Assembly: GCA_017454905.1 (NCBI GenBank)
Contig: JAFTCB010000033.1
Location: 1 to 64,000 of the forward strand
Direction of reading: 5' to 3'
DNA: 64,000 nucleotides
Origin: Bacteroidales bacterium
GTDB taxonomy: Bacteria > Bacteroidota > Bacteroidia > Bacteroidales > UBA932
Under the pieces are notes generated by a model. The model had not been told where the DNA came from, did not search any database, and saw only the letters and a list, made by a program, of their open reading frames with translations. The translations under genes and the position numbers were made by a program. Positions 33,817 through 42,494 of this stretch are shown here, piece after piece (positions within the stretch are counted from its first letter, which is position 1; each line of letters opens with the position of its first letter).

Positions 33817-35142
33817 TCAGAACTGCAAGTCCCGGCCCCGGTAGAAATCCAGCAGCTTGGTCTGGTAGAGACACTGAAAACGGGCCTGGATGTGTTCTGA
33901 CTCGGCCTTGAGCCAATTGTTGCGGGCGTCATTGTAGTCTGCCACGCCGGCCATGCCGACCTTGTACTTCTCTTCAGTCAGTTCGTAATGCTGCTTGGCG
34001 CTTGCGGCAGACTCGCGGCTTCCCGCATAGCGTGCCTGGGCCGTGACGGCGTTGTAGTACGCCTGCTGGATCTCCTTGTAGAGGTTCTTCTTGACCGTCT
34101 CGAACTGGATCTGCCGGCCCTTGAAGGTGAGCTCGGCGGCGCGGACATTGTTGCGGACCGAGAAGCGCTGGAAAATCGGGATGCGCATCGACAGGCCGAC
34201 ATACTGGCTGAAATTATTCTTCAACTGCCGGCCGAAAGGATCTGAAGGAAATTTGGAATTTGTGTAGTAATTGGTCCCCAGACCGCCCGAAAGGGACAGT
34301 GTCGGGAGGTAGGCGCCCTTGGCACGGGCGATCCCGACCTCGGCGTAGTCCATGCCCAGACGTGCGGATTCTACCGCAGGCTTGATCTGTACGGCCTCTT
34401 CATAGATAGCCTCCGGGCGCATCAGCAGCATCTTCGAAGGATCATCCACATCCGGCGTCACGATGGAGAATCCCTCCGGGGAAGGAAGCTCCAGCAGTTG
34501 CGTGAGGTTCAGCAGCGCAATGCGCAGGTTGCCCTCCGCCTGGATCTCGGACTGCCGGCTCTGCGCCAGGGTGGCCTGCTGGGCGGAGACTTCCGCCGCA
34601 CTGACCTTGCCTGCATTGAGCCGCTCGCGCACCTGCTCCAGCAGCTGTGCGTCATGCTCCGCCTGCTCGTGCGCCACGCGCAGCAGTTCCTGATCGTAGA
34701 GGATCTGCACATACGCCTGGGCCACGGCTACGCGGATGTCATCCCGGGCCTTCTCCAGGTCGGCGGTCGCTGCGGACAAGTTCAACTCGCTCTGCCTGAT
34801 GCCGTTGTTGATATCGAAACCCTGGAAGATCGGCAGGTCGCCGCTGAGGTTGAAGGAGGTCGAAGTCGTATTCGAATTGGAATAGGTATTGTCCGCCGTG
34901 AGGCCGCGGCCGAACGACAGGTTTTCCGAAGCGGAAGCGCTGACACCGGGAAGACGGCGGCCTTTGGCCGTGCTCAGTTCCACCTCCCGCTGCTCGACGG
35001 TAAGGGCGCTCTGCCTCACGGTGAGGTTGTGCTCCAGGGCATGGTTGATGCAGTCCGCGAGGCTCCAGGGGCCGTTCTGCCCCCGGGCGGCCGTGCCGGC
35101 GAGCAGCGCGGCGGCCAGGATCAGGATTCTACTTGTTCTCAT
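33817..35142 (-). CDS. TolC-type outer membrane efflux protein
   Basis: 441 residues from ATG 35142, which overlaps the adaptor gene end by 14 nt. Signal peptide ends GTAARGQ. The two-fold repeated TolC helical hairpins show as LADCINHALEHNLTV..., ELNLSAATADLEKARDDIRVAVAQAYV and the matching second half LTFKGRQIQFETVKKNLYKEIQQAYYN (strings abbreviated). YLPTLSLSGGLG marks the second barrel strand pair. It forms the outer exit channel for the ABC exporter upstream. Last gene of the efflux operon. Confidence 0.92.
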   Translation of the reverse strand: MRTSRILILAAALLAGTAARGQNGPWSLADCINHALEHNLTVRQSALTVEQREVELSTAKGRRLPGVSASASENLSFGRGLTADNTYSNSNTTSTSFNLSGDLPIFQGFDINNGIRQSELNLSAATADLEKARDDIRVAVAQAYVQILYDQELLRVAHEQAEHDAQLLEQVRERLNAGKVSAAEVSAQQATLAQSRQSEIQAEGNLRIALLNLTQLLELPSPEGFSIVTPDVDDPSKMLLMRPEAIYEEAVQIKPAVESARLGMDYAEVGIARAKGAYLPTLSLSGGLGTNYYTNSKFPSDPFGRQLKNNFSQYVGLSMRIPIFQRFSVRNNVRAAELTFKGRQIQFETVKKNLYKEIQQAYYNAVTAQARYAGSRESAASAKQHYELTEEKYKVGMAGVADYNDARNNWLKAESEHIQARFQCLYQTKLLDFYRGRDLQF

Positions 35143-36238
35143 CTTCGTCGGTTTTGATGATCCGCGGTCCGCGCAGGACATCGCCCACCTGCAGGCCGCT
35201 CTTGATTTCGATATCCACCCCGTCGCTCAGGCCGGTGGTGACCTGGACGCGCTCGAAGGTGCCGGCGGCGCCTTTGCGCCAGACATAGGTGTCGTCCCCG
35301 TCGAATTCCAGCGTGCTCTCCGGGATGGAAAGGACCTGGCTTGCCGTCTCCAGCACGATCTCCGCATTGGCGCTGTAGCCGGAGCGGATCATGTGGCCGG
35401 AACCCGTCTTCAGAGCCGCCTTGATCTCGAACTGGTTGGCGCCGTTGTTCTCCGTCGCCTTCGGGGAAATGTATTCCAGCGCAGCCTCGGAGCTGTAGTC
35501 CGGCAGGGCGCCGATACTGATGCGCATCGGCATCCCCTCCACGAGGGAGCCCACCTCGGTCTCGTCGATGTTGCCGTCGAAGATCAGGTCGGACATGTTG
35601 GCGACCGTGGCCACCGTGGTACCGTCGTTCATCGTGTTGGCCTGGATCACGGAGTTGCCCACCTTGACGGGGATGTCCAGGATCAGGCCGGTGATGGTGG
35701 AGCGGACCAGGGTCGAGCTGCCGGTGGTGTTGCGCGAGGACACGCCGTCGCGGATAACCTCCAGGGACTCCTGGGCGGCTGCTTTTTCCTCGATGGCCTG
35801 GTTGTAGGCCTGGAGCACCTTATCGTATTCCTCGTCGCTGACGAGTTTCTTGTCATAGAGGGCTTTCTCGCGCTCGTAGTTGGTCTTGGCCTGCTTGAGA
35901 TTGATGTCCGCCAGGCGCACGCGGGACTGGGCGCTGCTCAGGGAGTTCATGTCGGGAATCACGCGCAGTTTGGCGATCACCTCTCCCTCCTTGACCTGCT
36001 GGCCGGCCTCTTTGTAGAGTTCGGCAATGATGCCGTTGATCTGCGGCTTGACGTTCACCTCGTTGCGGGGTTCGACCTTGCCGGTCACGACCGTCGTGCG
36101 GTGGATGTCCTTGACGGCTGCTTCCAGTTCCTGGTACTCGATCTTGTCGGGGCGGGAATTCTTGAACAGGAACACGAAGGTCCCGATGAAGATCACCGCG
36201 ATCAAGGCGAAAATGATGTACTTGATGACTCGTTTCAT
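35129..36238 (-). CDS. periplasmic adaptor (MacA/HlyD type)
   Basis: 369 residues. One N-terminal membrane anchor (IIFALIAVIFIGTFVFLF), then a lipoyl-like domain (TGKVEPRNEVNVKPQINGII, AGQQVKEGEVIAKL), a coiled-coil hairpin (about 95-165), the second lipoyl half (TITGLILDIPVKVGNSV), a beta-barrel and a membrane-proximal domain ending in TGLSDGVDIEIKSGLQVGD. Links the MacB-like permeases to TolC. It follows the second permease by 18 nt. Confidence 0.92.
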   Translation of the reverse strand: MKRVIKYIIFALIAVIFIGTFVFLFKNSRPDKIEYQELEAAVKDIHRTTVVTGKVEPRNEVNVKPQINGIIAELYKEAGQQVKEGEVIAKLRVIPDMNSLSSAQSRVRLADINLKQAKTNYEREKALYDKKLVSDEEYDKVLQAYNQAIEEKAAAQESLEVIRDGVSSRNTTGSSTLVRSTITGLILDIPVKVGNSVIQANTMNDGTTVATVANMSDLIFDGNIDETEVGSLVEGMPMRISIGALPDYSSEAALEYISPKATENNGANQFEIKAALKTGSGHMIRSGYSANAEIVLETASQVLSIPESTLEFDGDDTYVWRKGAAGTFERVQVTTGLSDGVDIEIKSGLQVGDVLRGPRIIKTDEDENK

Positions 36239-36256
36239 ATCTGTGTTTTGTTTTTG

Positions 36257-37504
36257 TTATTCATCTCTCATGGCATCCACGGGCTTGATGGCCATTGCGC
36301 GGGACGCCGGGGCCAGGCCCGCGACCACCCCCAGCGCCGTCAGCAGAAGGGCTGCGACGATCGCCGTCCAGAAGCCGATCTGGAAGCTGGCGGCAGGGTT
36401 GTCCGGGTTCATCTTGACGATGGTCTCCAGCAGGCGCAGCAGCTGAACGGCGAACACGATGCCGAAGGAGCCGGCCACCAGGGTCAGGGAAATGCTCTCC
36501 AGGATGATCTGGGAGAGGATGTCGCGCGGCGTGGCGCCGATGGCGCGGCGGATGCCGATCTCGGTGGTGCGCTCCCGGACCGTGACCATCATGATGTTGC
36601 TCACGCCGATCACGCCGGCGAGGATGGTGCCCAGGCCCACCAGCCAGATCAGGAAGTTCACGCCCCGGAAGAGGTTGTCCACCAGGGAGAACATCTGTTC
36701 GGTATTGATGAGCACGAGCGCCTGCTTGTCCTGAGGGTCGAACTGGTGCTGCCGGGCGATCAGCTGGCGCATCCGGGGCTCCAGCTCGGACATCCGGATG
36801 CCGGATTTGGCGGCCGTACAGATGAGGTCCACGTTGCCGCCCCGGTTGTAGATCTTCTGGGCCAGGGGCAGGGGGATGAACACGGTCTGGTCCGCCCGGC
36901 CGCCAATGCTGATGTTGCCGCTGCTGAAGTCCACGCCCACGATCTGGTAGAAGACCGGACCGACCCGGATGAATTCCCCGCAGGGATCGCCCCCGTCCGG
37001 GAACAAGTCGTTGTAGATCCGCTTGCCGATCACGCAGACCTTGCGCTCCTGCAGGATGTCGGTCTCGTTGAGGTAGCGCCCGTATCGGATGCGGGGCTCC
37101 TCGATCCGGTCGTAGTCGGCATAGATGCCCCGTACGCTGACGGAGGAAGTGTTGGTGCCGAAGACGGCCTCGCGCCCGCCGGTATTGATGACCGGGGTCA
37201 CCGTCTCCAGTTCCGGCATCATCTGCCTGAGCCGCTCCACATCCCCGTAGCTGAGCCGCCAGTACCGGCCCTCTTTGAAGCCCTTGTAAGGCAGGGACGT
37301 CTGCGAGGAGACCAGGATGTCCGTATTGGTGGCGAAACCTTCGAAATTACTGAATATCAGTTGCTTGAGACCCTGTCCGCCACCCATCAGGAAGAGCAGC
37401 ATGAAGATGCCCCAGAACACGCCGAAGCCGGTGAGCAGGCTCCTGCTCTTGTTGCGGACCAGCGAGTCCACAATCTCCCGGAAACTGTCAACATCGAATC
37501 TCAT
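36257..37504 (-). CDS. MacB-like ABC transporter permease (second)
   Basis: 415 residues. First helix (FGVFWGIFMLLFLMGGG), a periplasmic MacB core domain of about 230 residues, then three helices with the FtsX signature VGVSNIMMVTVRERTTEIGIRRAIGAT. Its start overlaps the upstream permease stop by 4 nt. Two different permease genes with one ATPase imply a heterodimer. This kind of system exports peptides, lipoproteins or antimicrobials; the substrate is not visible. Confidence 0.92.
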   Translation of the reverse strand: MRFDVDSFREIVDSLVRNKSRSLLTGFGVFWGIFMLLFLMGGGQGLKQLIFSNFEGFATNTDILVSSQTSLPYKGFKEGRYWRLSYGDVERLRQMMPELETVTPVINTGGREAVFGTNTSSVSVRGIYADYDRIEEPRIRYGRYLNETDILQERKVCVIGKRIYNDLFPDGGDPCGEFIRVGPVFYQIVGVDFSSGNISIGGRADQTVFIPLPLAQKIYNRGGNVDLICTAAKSGIRMSELEPRMRQLIARQHQFDPQDKQALVLINTEQMFSLVDNLFRGVNFLIWLVGLGTILAGVIGVSNIMMVTVRERTTEIGIRRAIGATPRDILSQIILESISLTLVAGSFGIVFAVQLLRLLETIVKMNPDNPAASFQIGFWTAIVAALLLTALGVVAGLAPASRAMAIKPVDAMRDE

Positions 37505-38822
37505 TCTGCACGGAGGGCTTCTATGGGTCTGACTTGGGCCGCCTTGCGGGCCGGGAACAGGCCGGCGAAGGTGCCGGCGACGATCAGCACGACCGTAGCT
37601 CCGACGGCCACGTCAAGTCCTACGGTCGGGTTGACGAGCATCGCAATCTGCTCATCCATCACGGACACGGTGGACTGCCCCACCGTCTTGTCCAGGACCA
37701 GGCAGGCGACCATTCCGAGCAGCATTCCTACATAGCCGAAGAAGGCCGTGATGGACACGCTCTCCGCCAGGATCAGTTTCATGATGCCCCAGGGACTGGC
37801 GCCGATGGCCTTGCGTATCCCGAACTCGTGCGTGCGCTCCTTGACGGTGATCAGCATGATGTTGCTCACGCCGACGATACCGCCCAGCAGGGTGAGCAGT
37901 CCGATGATCCAGAGCGCAGTGCTGAGGATCCGGCGGCCTTTGTTCATCTGGAGGTTCTGCGTGAAGCGGTTCCAGATCCAGATGGCCCGCCGGTCGTCCG
38001 GCGCGGCGCGGTGCCGCAGGTTGACCGCCGCCCGGTACCGGTCCTCGAAGGCCTCATTGTCCGCTTCGGAATCGAGGCCGTGGAAGGTGAAGGTCAGGTC
38101 ATCGATCTCCTTGCCTTTGCCGTAGATGACCTTGACGGTCGAGTAGGGCGCGTAGAAGAGGTTGCTGTCGCTCATGCGGTCGGACTTGGTGATGCCGACC
38201 ACGCGGAAGGAGAAAGCCCCGATCCGGACATACTGGCCGAGCAGGGCGGTCACATCCACCTTGTTCTGCCCCTTGCTGTCGAACGACAGCGTGGCGAAAC
38301 GGGCACCGCTGTCGCGGGATCCGCCGCCCAGCAGGGATTCGGCCTGGTTCTCCGACAGGACCACCACCTTGCGGCTGTCCCGGATGTCCTTTTCGTTGAT
38401 GAAGCGGCCGTAGCGGACTTCGATCTTGTCCATCTCCTGACGGGCAGGATAGTTGCCCTCGATGTAACCCGCGAAATGCTTCTTGCCATAGTTGACGGTC
38501 ACGTTCGTGCCCACGGTAGAGACCACCCGGTCCACGTGGTCGGCGAACAGCTCGCCCGCGGTCAGCGACACGTCGCCGTCCTCCAGCGAAATGCGGCGGC
38601 CCTCCTTGAGGCCGTCGTAGGGCTTGGAGGTGCGGCCGCCGCCGACCTGCATCGTGTTGGTGGCAATGTCCTCGCTGCCCGTCATGAAGGCGTTCATCAG
38701 ACCGTTGCCTGCGCCCAGCAGCACGATGAGCATGAAGATGCCCCACGACACCGCGAAGCCGGTGAGGCAGGTGCGGAGCTTGTTGCGGCGGATGCTTTCC
38801 CAGATTTCGATGAAAACGTCTC

Positions 38823-38826
<4 letters not shown>
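37501..38826 (-). CDS. MacB-like ABC transporter permease (first)
   Basis: 441 residues from ATG 38826, overlapping the ATPase stop by an ATGA. Same layout as the next gene: RTCLTGFAVSWGIFMLIVLLG helix, periplasmic domain, and VGVSNIMLITVKERTHEFGIRKAIGAS in the FtsX domain, ending in PARKAAQVRPIEALR. The periplasmic domains of the two permeases differ clearly, so they are paralogues and not a recent duplication. Confidence 0.93.
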
Positions 38827-39545
<719 letters not shown>

Positions 39546-39570
39546 AGTGTCTTATTGAACTATTACACTG

Positions 39571-39654
39571 CAAAGGTACATATCTTTTTCATATATGCAA
39601 GAACAATTCCATCTTTTTTTCTTTGCAGCAGTTATTTACAGTTTCGCAAAGATA
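39571..39654 (-). promoter_or_regulatory. tandem -7 boxes of the efflux operon in an AT-rich gap
   Basis: Minus-strand TACCTTTG at 39571-39578 (25 nt from the ATG) and TATCTTTG at 39647-39654. The 39546-39762 gap has no gene. It also contains an AT-only inverted repeat TTTATTG-ATAAA-CAATAAA at 39662-39680 beside the distal box, a possible operator. Confidence 0.45.
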
Positions 39655-39762
39655 GTATATGTTTATTGATAAACAATAAAATTATATTGTTTTTACTATA
39701 GATTTTATTCCATTTCGCGATTATTCATCCCAAAGACGCCGGCGGCGGGTATTTGTTAACAG

Positions 39763-39804
39763 GGAATCGGGGTGCAGAACCCCCGGTCCTGCACCCCGAT
39801 TCCC
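39763..39804 (-). terminator. strong GC-rich hairpin after the queH operon
   Basis: A 16-bp perfect stem, GGGAATCGGGGTGCAG (39763-39778) with its complement at 39789-39804, loop of 10 nt. It sits just after the small PLDc_N gene on the minus strand; the following bases TTAACAAAT are only weakly T-rich. Confidence 0.75.
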
Positions 39805-39821
39805 GTTGAAATGCGTTTTGC

Positions 39822-39998
39822 CTAGATCTTGTTACGGATCAGGAAATAGTACACAGCCAGGCCCACCCAGCTGAAGGCCAGGACGCCGATGGAGAGGAGC
39901 ACTTTGTAAAGGGGCTCCAGTTTGTTGTGTTTGAAGATGTCGAGCACGCACCACACGGCGGCGACGATACCCAGAATGTAAATGACAGTACTTAACAT
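39822..39998 (-). CDS. small PLDc_N-type membrane protein
   Basis: 58 residues from ATG 39998 (MLSTVIYILGIVAAVW...). Two helices with a short charged loop, VLDIFKHNKLEPLYK between them and YYFLIRNK at the end, matching the stand-alone phospholipase D nuclease N-terminal (PLDc_N) membrane proteins. Longer upstream codons overlap queH. It lies 11 nt after the queH stop, so it shares its operon. Function unknown. Confidence 0.72.
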   Translation of the reverse strand: MLSTVIYILGIVAAVWCVLDIFKHNKLEPLYKVLLSIGVLAFSWVGLAVYYFLIRNKI

Positions 39999-40009
39999 AT
40001 TAATAAGGA

Positions 40010-40762
40010 TTAAAGGTTTTGGTTTCTTGAAAACTCGCAGCCACACCAGGTCTGGTTATAGAAGCATTGCTCCCGGATGATCTCATTCCGCCTCGGCTGC
40101 AATCCGCCTTTCCGCCAGTTCTGTGACCAAAAGGTCACAGAACTGGCATTGAAAGGGGCTCCGCCCCCTGCAACCCCCTGCGGCCTCAAGGCCCATTCCG
40201 ACTTTGTCTCCGCCAATGTCCCGGGCCCGGCCGGTCCGCTGATGCGGACATCGCTGCACTCAACCTGCCCCGGGGCAGCATCAACCGGAAGAGCGAAGCC
40301 GGAAATCTGGCCAAGCTGGCTGTCGCGGAGCGAGGTAACGGCAAGCCCGGCGGCATTGACCTGATCCAGGTCCTTCCAGCGGGAAGAGGCGAGCGTCGTG
40401 GCAAGAACGGGCAGGTCGCGGCTCTCGGCGAAACGTGCCGCCCGCGCCAGCCGGAAGCGGAAACATGCCTCGCAGCGGCGGCCACGCTCCGGCTCCCGCT
40501 CCAGCCCGCGCACGGCCTCCAGCCAGGCTTCGTGATCATACGCATCCTCGACGACCTCTACCCCCATCACGTCCCCGTAGCGCCGGAGCTCCGCCAGACG
40601 GTGGTCGTACTCCTCCTTCGGGAAAATGTTGGAATTGCTGAAAAACACCACCGGACGGATCCCGTTGTCCCGGAGGCACTCGAGAACGGCCCCGGAACAA
40701 GGCGCACAGCAAGCGTGCAGCAGGATTTCCTTCGCGCCGAGCGGCGCCTCAACTTTCAGCAT
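40010..40762 (-). CDS. queH: epoxyqueuosine reductase QueH with an in-frame insertion
   Basis: 250 residues, longer than the usual about 190-200. Family motifs: LLHACCAPCSG and CEACFRFRL (cluster/metal cysteines), FFSNSNIFPKEEYDHRL, LATTLASSRWKDLDQVN, then FWSQNWRKGGLQPRRNEIIRE and FYNQTWCGCEFS. It reduces epoxyqueuosine to queuosine in tRNA. Residues about 140-207 (DNA about 40144-40345) have no counterpart in the family apart from roughly a dozen residues. They start at AVTSLRDSQ and end GGAPFNAS, and the DNA ends in a perfect 15-bp palindrome. The frame and all essential motifs are kept. It lies 9 nt behind the hemerythrin-LuxR gene. Confidence 0.9.
   Translation of the reverse strand: MLKVEAPLGAKEILLHACCAPCSGAVLECLRDNGIRPVVFFSNSNIFPKEEYDHRLAELRRYGDVMGVEVVEDAYDHEAWLEAVRGLEREPERGRRCEACFRFRLARAARFAESRDLPVLATTLASSRWKDLDQVNAAGLAVTSLRDSQLGQISGFALPVDAAPGQVECSDVRISGPAGPGTLAETKSEWALRPQGVAGGGAPFNASSVTFWSQNWRKGGLQPRRNEIIREQCFYNQTWCGCEFSRNQNL
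40114..40147. repeat. perfect 15-bp inverted repeat inside queH
   Basis: GCCAGTTCTGTGACC at 40114-40128 and its exact complement at 40133-40147, with loop AAAA. The arm at 40114 encodes conserved QueH residues; the other arm belongs to the inserted segment. A GGGGCTCCGCCCC hairpin follows at about 40156. Confidence 0.92.
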
Positions 40763-40771
40763 GGCCGTGGA

Positions 40772-41710
40772 TTACTCGATGGAATTGATATCGATCAGGT
40801 TATTGAGGATTGCATACACCGTCAGACCCGGCACCGTCTTGATACCGGTCTTGCGGGTGATGTTCTTGCGGTGCGTGATCACCGTATTGATGGAAATATG
40901 ATGCTTGTCGGCAATCTCCTTGTTGAGCAGCCCCTGCGCCACGCTGACCAGGATTTCCTTCTCGCGGTCGGAAAGCTCCAGCCGCTCGGAGGGCTCCTCC
41001 TCCTGCGCATGTACCCGGTCGTGGGAGCGTTGCGGATTCTCCAGCAGGCGCACCATCGGCACCAGGATGTTGTCTTCGATATAAGTATGGCACTTCAAGT
41101 CCTCCTGCAGGGCATAAATCCGGATCAGCAGCTCCAGGCGCGCACTGCGGTCGCACTCGGCCGGAAGCGACTTCATCACCAGGTTCTTGAAGTCGGAGAG
41201 TTTCTCGTCGATGTTGGAATGGTTCTCCTCGAAACGGTCGATCGAAAAGCCCGGGCGGATCTGGCCGATGATCAGCCCCTGCACATAGGGGATAACCTCT
41301 TCCTCCTCGAAGCCGAAATGGTTCTTGAGTTCGGTCTTGTAGCCCCGGAAGAAATTCCAGACCACATCCTGCTGCCGCTTCGGGCAGGGCTCCAGGAGCC
41401 AGGAAATAGACTCTTCCATATCCACCAAGGCGCGCTTGAGATAATAATCATGGGACTGGTGCAGGTAGCGGAGGACGTCCCCCACATGGCTGCGGCGCAG
41501 CACCTCCATCGCCGGCCGGAAATCCGGAGAAGTATAGACCTCACACAAGAGGATGACCGTATCCGCATCCAGTCCGCACTGGCTGCAAACCTCGGCCACG
41601 GTCTTCTCGCCGAAACTGCCGTTGATCCCCAGGCGGGACAACACGCCGAGCAGCCGGTAATTGGCTTCGACGAGGTCCGCGACTTTCATATTGCCTGAAA
41701 ACTTGTCCAT
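40772..41710 (-). CDS. hemerythrin-domain LuxR-type transcription regulator with ScdA-like N-terminus
   Basis: 312 residues. Residues 8-58 resemble the DUF542/ScdA N-terminal domain (VLSRLGINGSFGEKTVAEVC). Residues about 80-225 are a hemerythrin-like bundle with metal ligands in order: SHDYYLKR, NHFGFEEEE, NHSNIDEKL and CHTYIEDN. Residues about 243-305 are a LuxR/GerE helix-turn-helix (LSDREKEILVSVAQGLLNKEIA, INTVITHRKNI). This suggests a di-iron sensor of oxygen, NO or iron state. -7 box TAATTTTG (minus, 41718-41725) is 7 nt from the ATG. It precedes queH, an Fe-S enzyme. Confidence 0.87.
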   Translation of the reverse strand: MDKFSGNMKVADLVEANYRLLGVLSRLGINGSFGEKTVAEVCSQCGLDADTVILLCEVYTSPDFRPAMEVLRRSHVGDVLRYLHQSHDYYLKRALVDMEESISWLLEPCPKRQQDVVWNFFRGYKTELKNHFGFEEEEVIPYVQGLIIGQIRPGFSIDRFEENHSNIDEKLSDFKNLVMKSLPAECDRSARLELLIRIYALQEDLKCHTYIEDNILVPMVRLLENPQRSHDRVHAQEEEPSERLELSDREKEILVSVAQGLLNKEIADKHHISINTVITHRKNITRKTGIKTVPGLTVYAILNNLIDINSIE

Positions 41711-41717
41711 ATCAAGA

Positions 41718-41765
41718 CAAAATTAAGAAAAATTTTTGCGATTTTCAGAATTATCCCTAATTTTG
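41718..41765. promoter_or_regulatory. divergent -7 boxes between the regulator gene and tRNA-Leu
   Basis: TAATTTTG on the minus strand at 41718-41725 (7 nt from ATG 41710) and TAATTTTG on the plus strand at 41758-41765, which would start about 12 nt before mature tRNA-Leu. Confidence 0.5.
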
Positions 41766-41783
41766 CAGTCCCAAAGTAGAACT

Positions 41784-41866
41784 GCGGCAGTGGTGAAATG
41801 GTAGACACGCTACTTTGAGGGGGTAGTGGGCGTTGGCCTGTGTGAGTTCGAGTCTCACCTGCCGCA
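41784..41866 (+). tRNA. tRNA-Leu (GAG)
   Basis: 83-nt class II tRNA: acceptor GCGGCAG/CTGCCGC, anticodon stem CTACT/GGTAG with loop TTGAGGG, long variable arm, T arm GTGAG-TTCGAGT-CTCAC. Discriminator A; CCA is not encoded. Confidence 0.94.
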
Positions 41867-41867
41867 C

Positions 41868-41905
41868 AAAGAGACAGCATCCGAAGATGCTGCCTCTTTT
41901 TTATT
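41868..41905 (+). terminator. rho-independent terminator after tRNA-Leu
   Basis: AAAGAGACAGCATC pairs with GATGCTGCCTCTTT around loop CGAA (one A-C mismatch), followed by a T run. Confidence 0.88.
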
Positions 41906-41918
41906 TCCGCAAGTCACT

Positions 41919-42005
41919 GCTCCTACCGTCCCCGACGCTTGGACGGTAGGAGCGAAAAACCAGGGTTATTGCGCCTGTCGTCCAAGACTTTGGGACGGTA
42001 GGAGC
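41919..42005. repeat. two tandem hairpins sharing a 13-bp arm
   Basis: GCTCCTACCGTCC (41919-41931) pairs exactly with GGACGGTAGGAGC at 41941-41953, and the second arm is repeated at 41993-42005, where a degenerate left arm (GCGCCTGTCGTCC) pairs with it. Period is 52 bp. The first left arm can also pair with the distal right arm. REP-like; no coding sequence. Confidence 0.75.
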
Positions 42006-42310
42006 ACTGATATATCATTTGAAGCCGGGAGGAACCGGGAGCAGTCACGGTAAACGGCAGGAAACCACGACGAGCCGCGGCAAAAAAGCCCGGATACCTG
42101 CAGCGGACCGGGCGACAAAGGAAAAGAGGATGACCGCAAAGTTTGTAGACTTATCAGTCATCCTTTTCCATTATTCGTAACGGAATGCCCGGTAGGAATG
42201 GGCCGGGAGCATCAGCAGAAGCAGCAGCGCGAGGGCTGCCTGCCGCAGGGTCATGTGGTTTTTCATCTTTCGGTACAATTGGAATACCGAAAGATACGAA
42301 AAAGAATCGA
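42006..42310. other. gene-poor gap with two further hairpins and a doubtful 31-codon frame
   Basis: Between the tandem hairpins and the FeoB-associated gene. A hairpin GGAAAA..GGATGAC / GTCATCCTTTTCC (42120-42169, 2-nt bulge) has a T-rich minus-strand side and could end the feo transcript. A perfect 11-bp inverted repeat ATCTTTCGGTA / TACCGAAAGAT lies at 42265-42295. A minus-strand frame 42266-42171 encodes MKNHMTLRQAALALLLLLM and 12 more residues; it has no support beyond hydrophobicity. Confidence 0.4.
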
Positions 42311-42490
42311 TTATGCCCGCTTCCCTTTTCCCGAATTGCAATACGGGCAGTCCGGCCCACCCGTACAGCCGCTGCAGCCCGAAGAACCGCAGCTGCAACC
42401 TCCCCTGCGCCCGGAACGCACATAGGAGCGGACCGCGAAAAAAAGCGCCGCGGCCACGATCAAAAGGACAATGAAGGTCGGCAGGTTCAT
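42311..42490 (-). CDS. FeoB-associated Cys-rich membrane protein
   Basis: 59 residues, from ATG 42490, 4 nt after the feoAB stop. One helix (FIVLLIVAAALFFAVRSYV), then a Gly/Cys tail with CSCGSSGCSGC and DCPYCNSGK. This matches the small Cys-rich proteins found directly after FeoB in many bacteria (PF12669). They may assist or gate ferrous iron uptake, but the mechanism is unsettled. It is too short to be caught by length-limited gene calling. Confidence 0.9.
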   Translation of the reverse strand: MNLPTFIVLLIVAAALFFAVRSYVRSGRRGGCSCGSSGCSGCTGGPDCPYCNSGKGKRA

Positions 42491-42494
42491 GGCA

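Noticed and set aside
39546-39762. Replication origin or small RNA in the AT-rich gap
   Set aside because: The AT-rich inverted repeat and two -7 boxes explain the composition; no DnaA-box cluster or terminator-bounded transcript could be seen.
41917-42008. Possible CRISPR array or integron attC site
   Set aside because: Only two hairpin units with inverted rather than direct arms, no spacers, no cas or integrase gene nearby.
42171-42266. A 31-codon hydrophobic minus-strand frame behind the FeoB-associated gene
   Set aside because: Starts within an inverted repeat, has no family match I know and no clear promoter; kept only as a note in the gap description.
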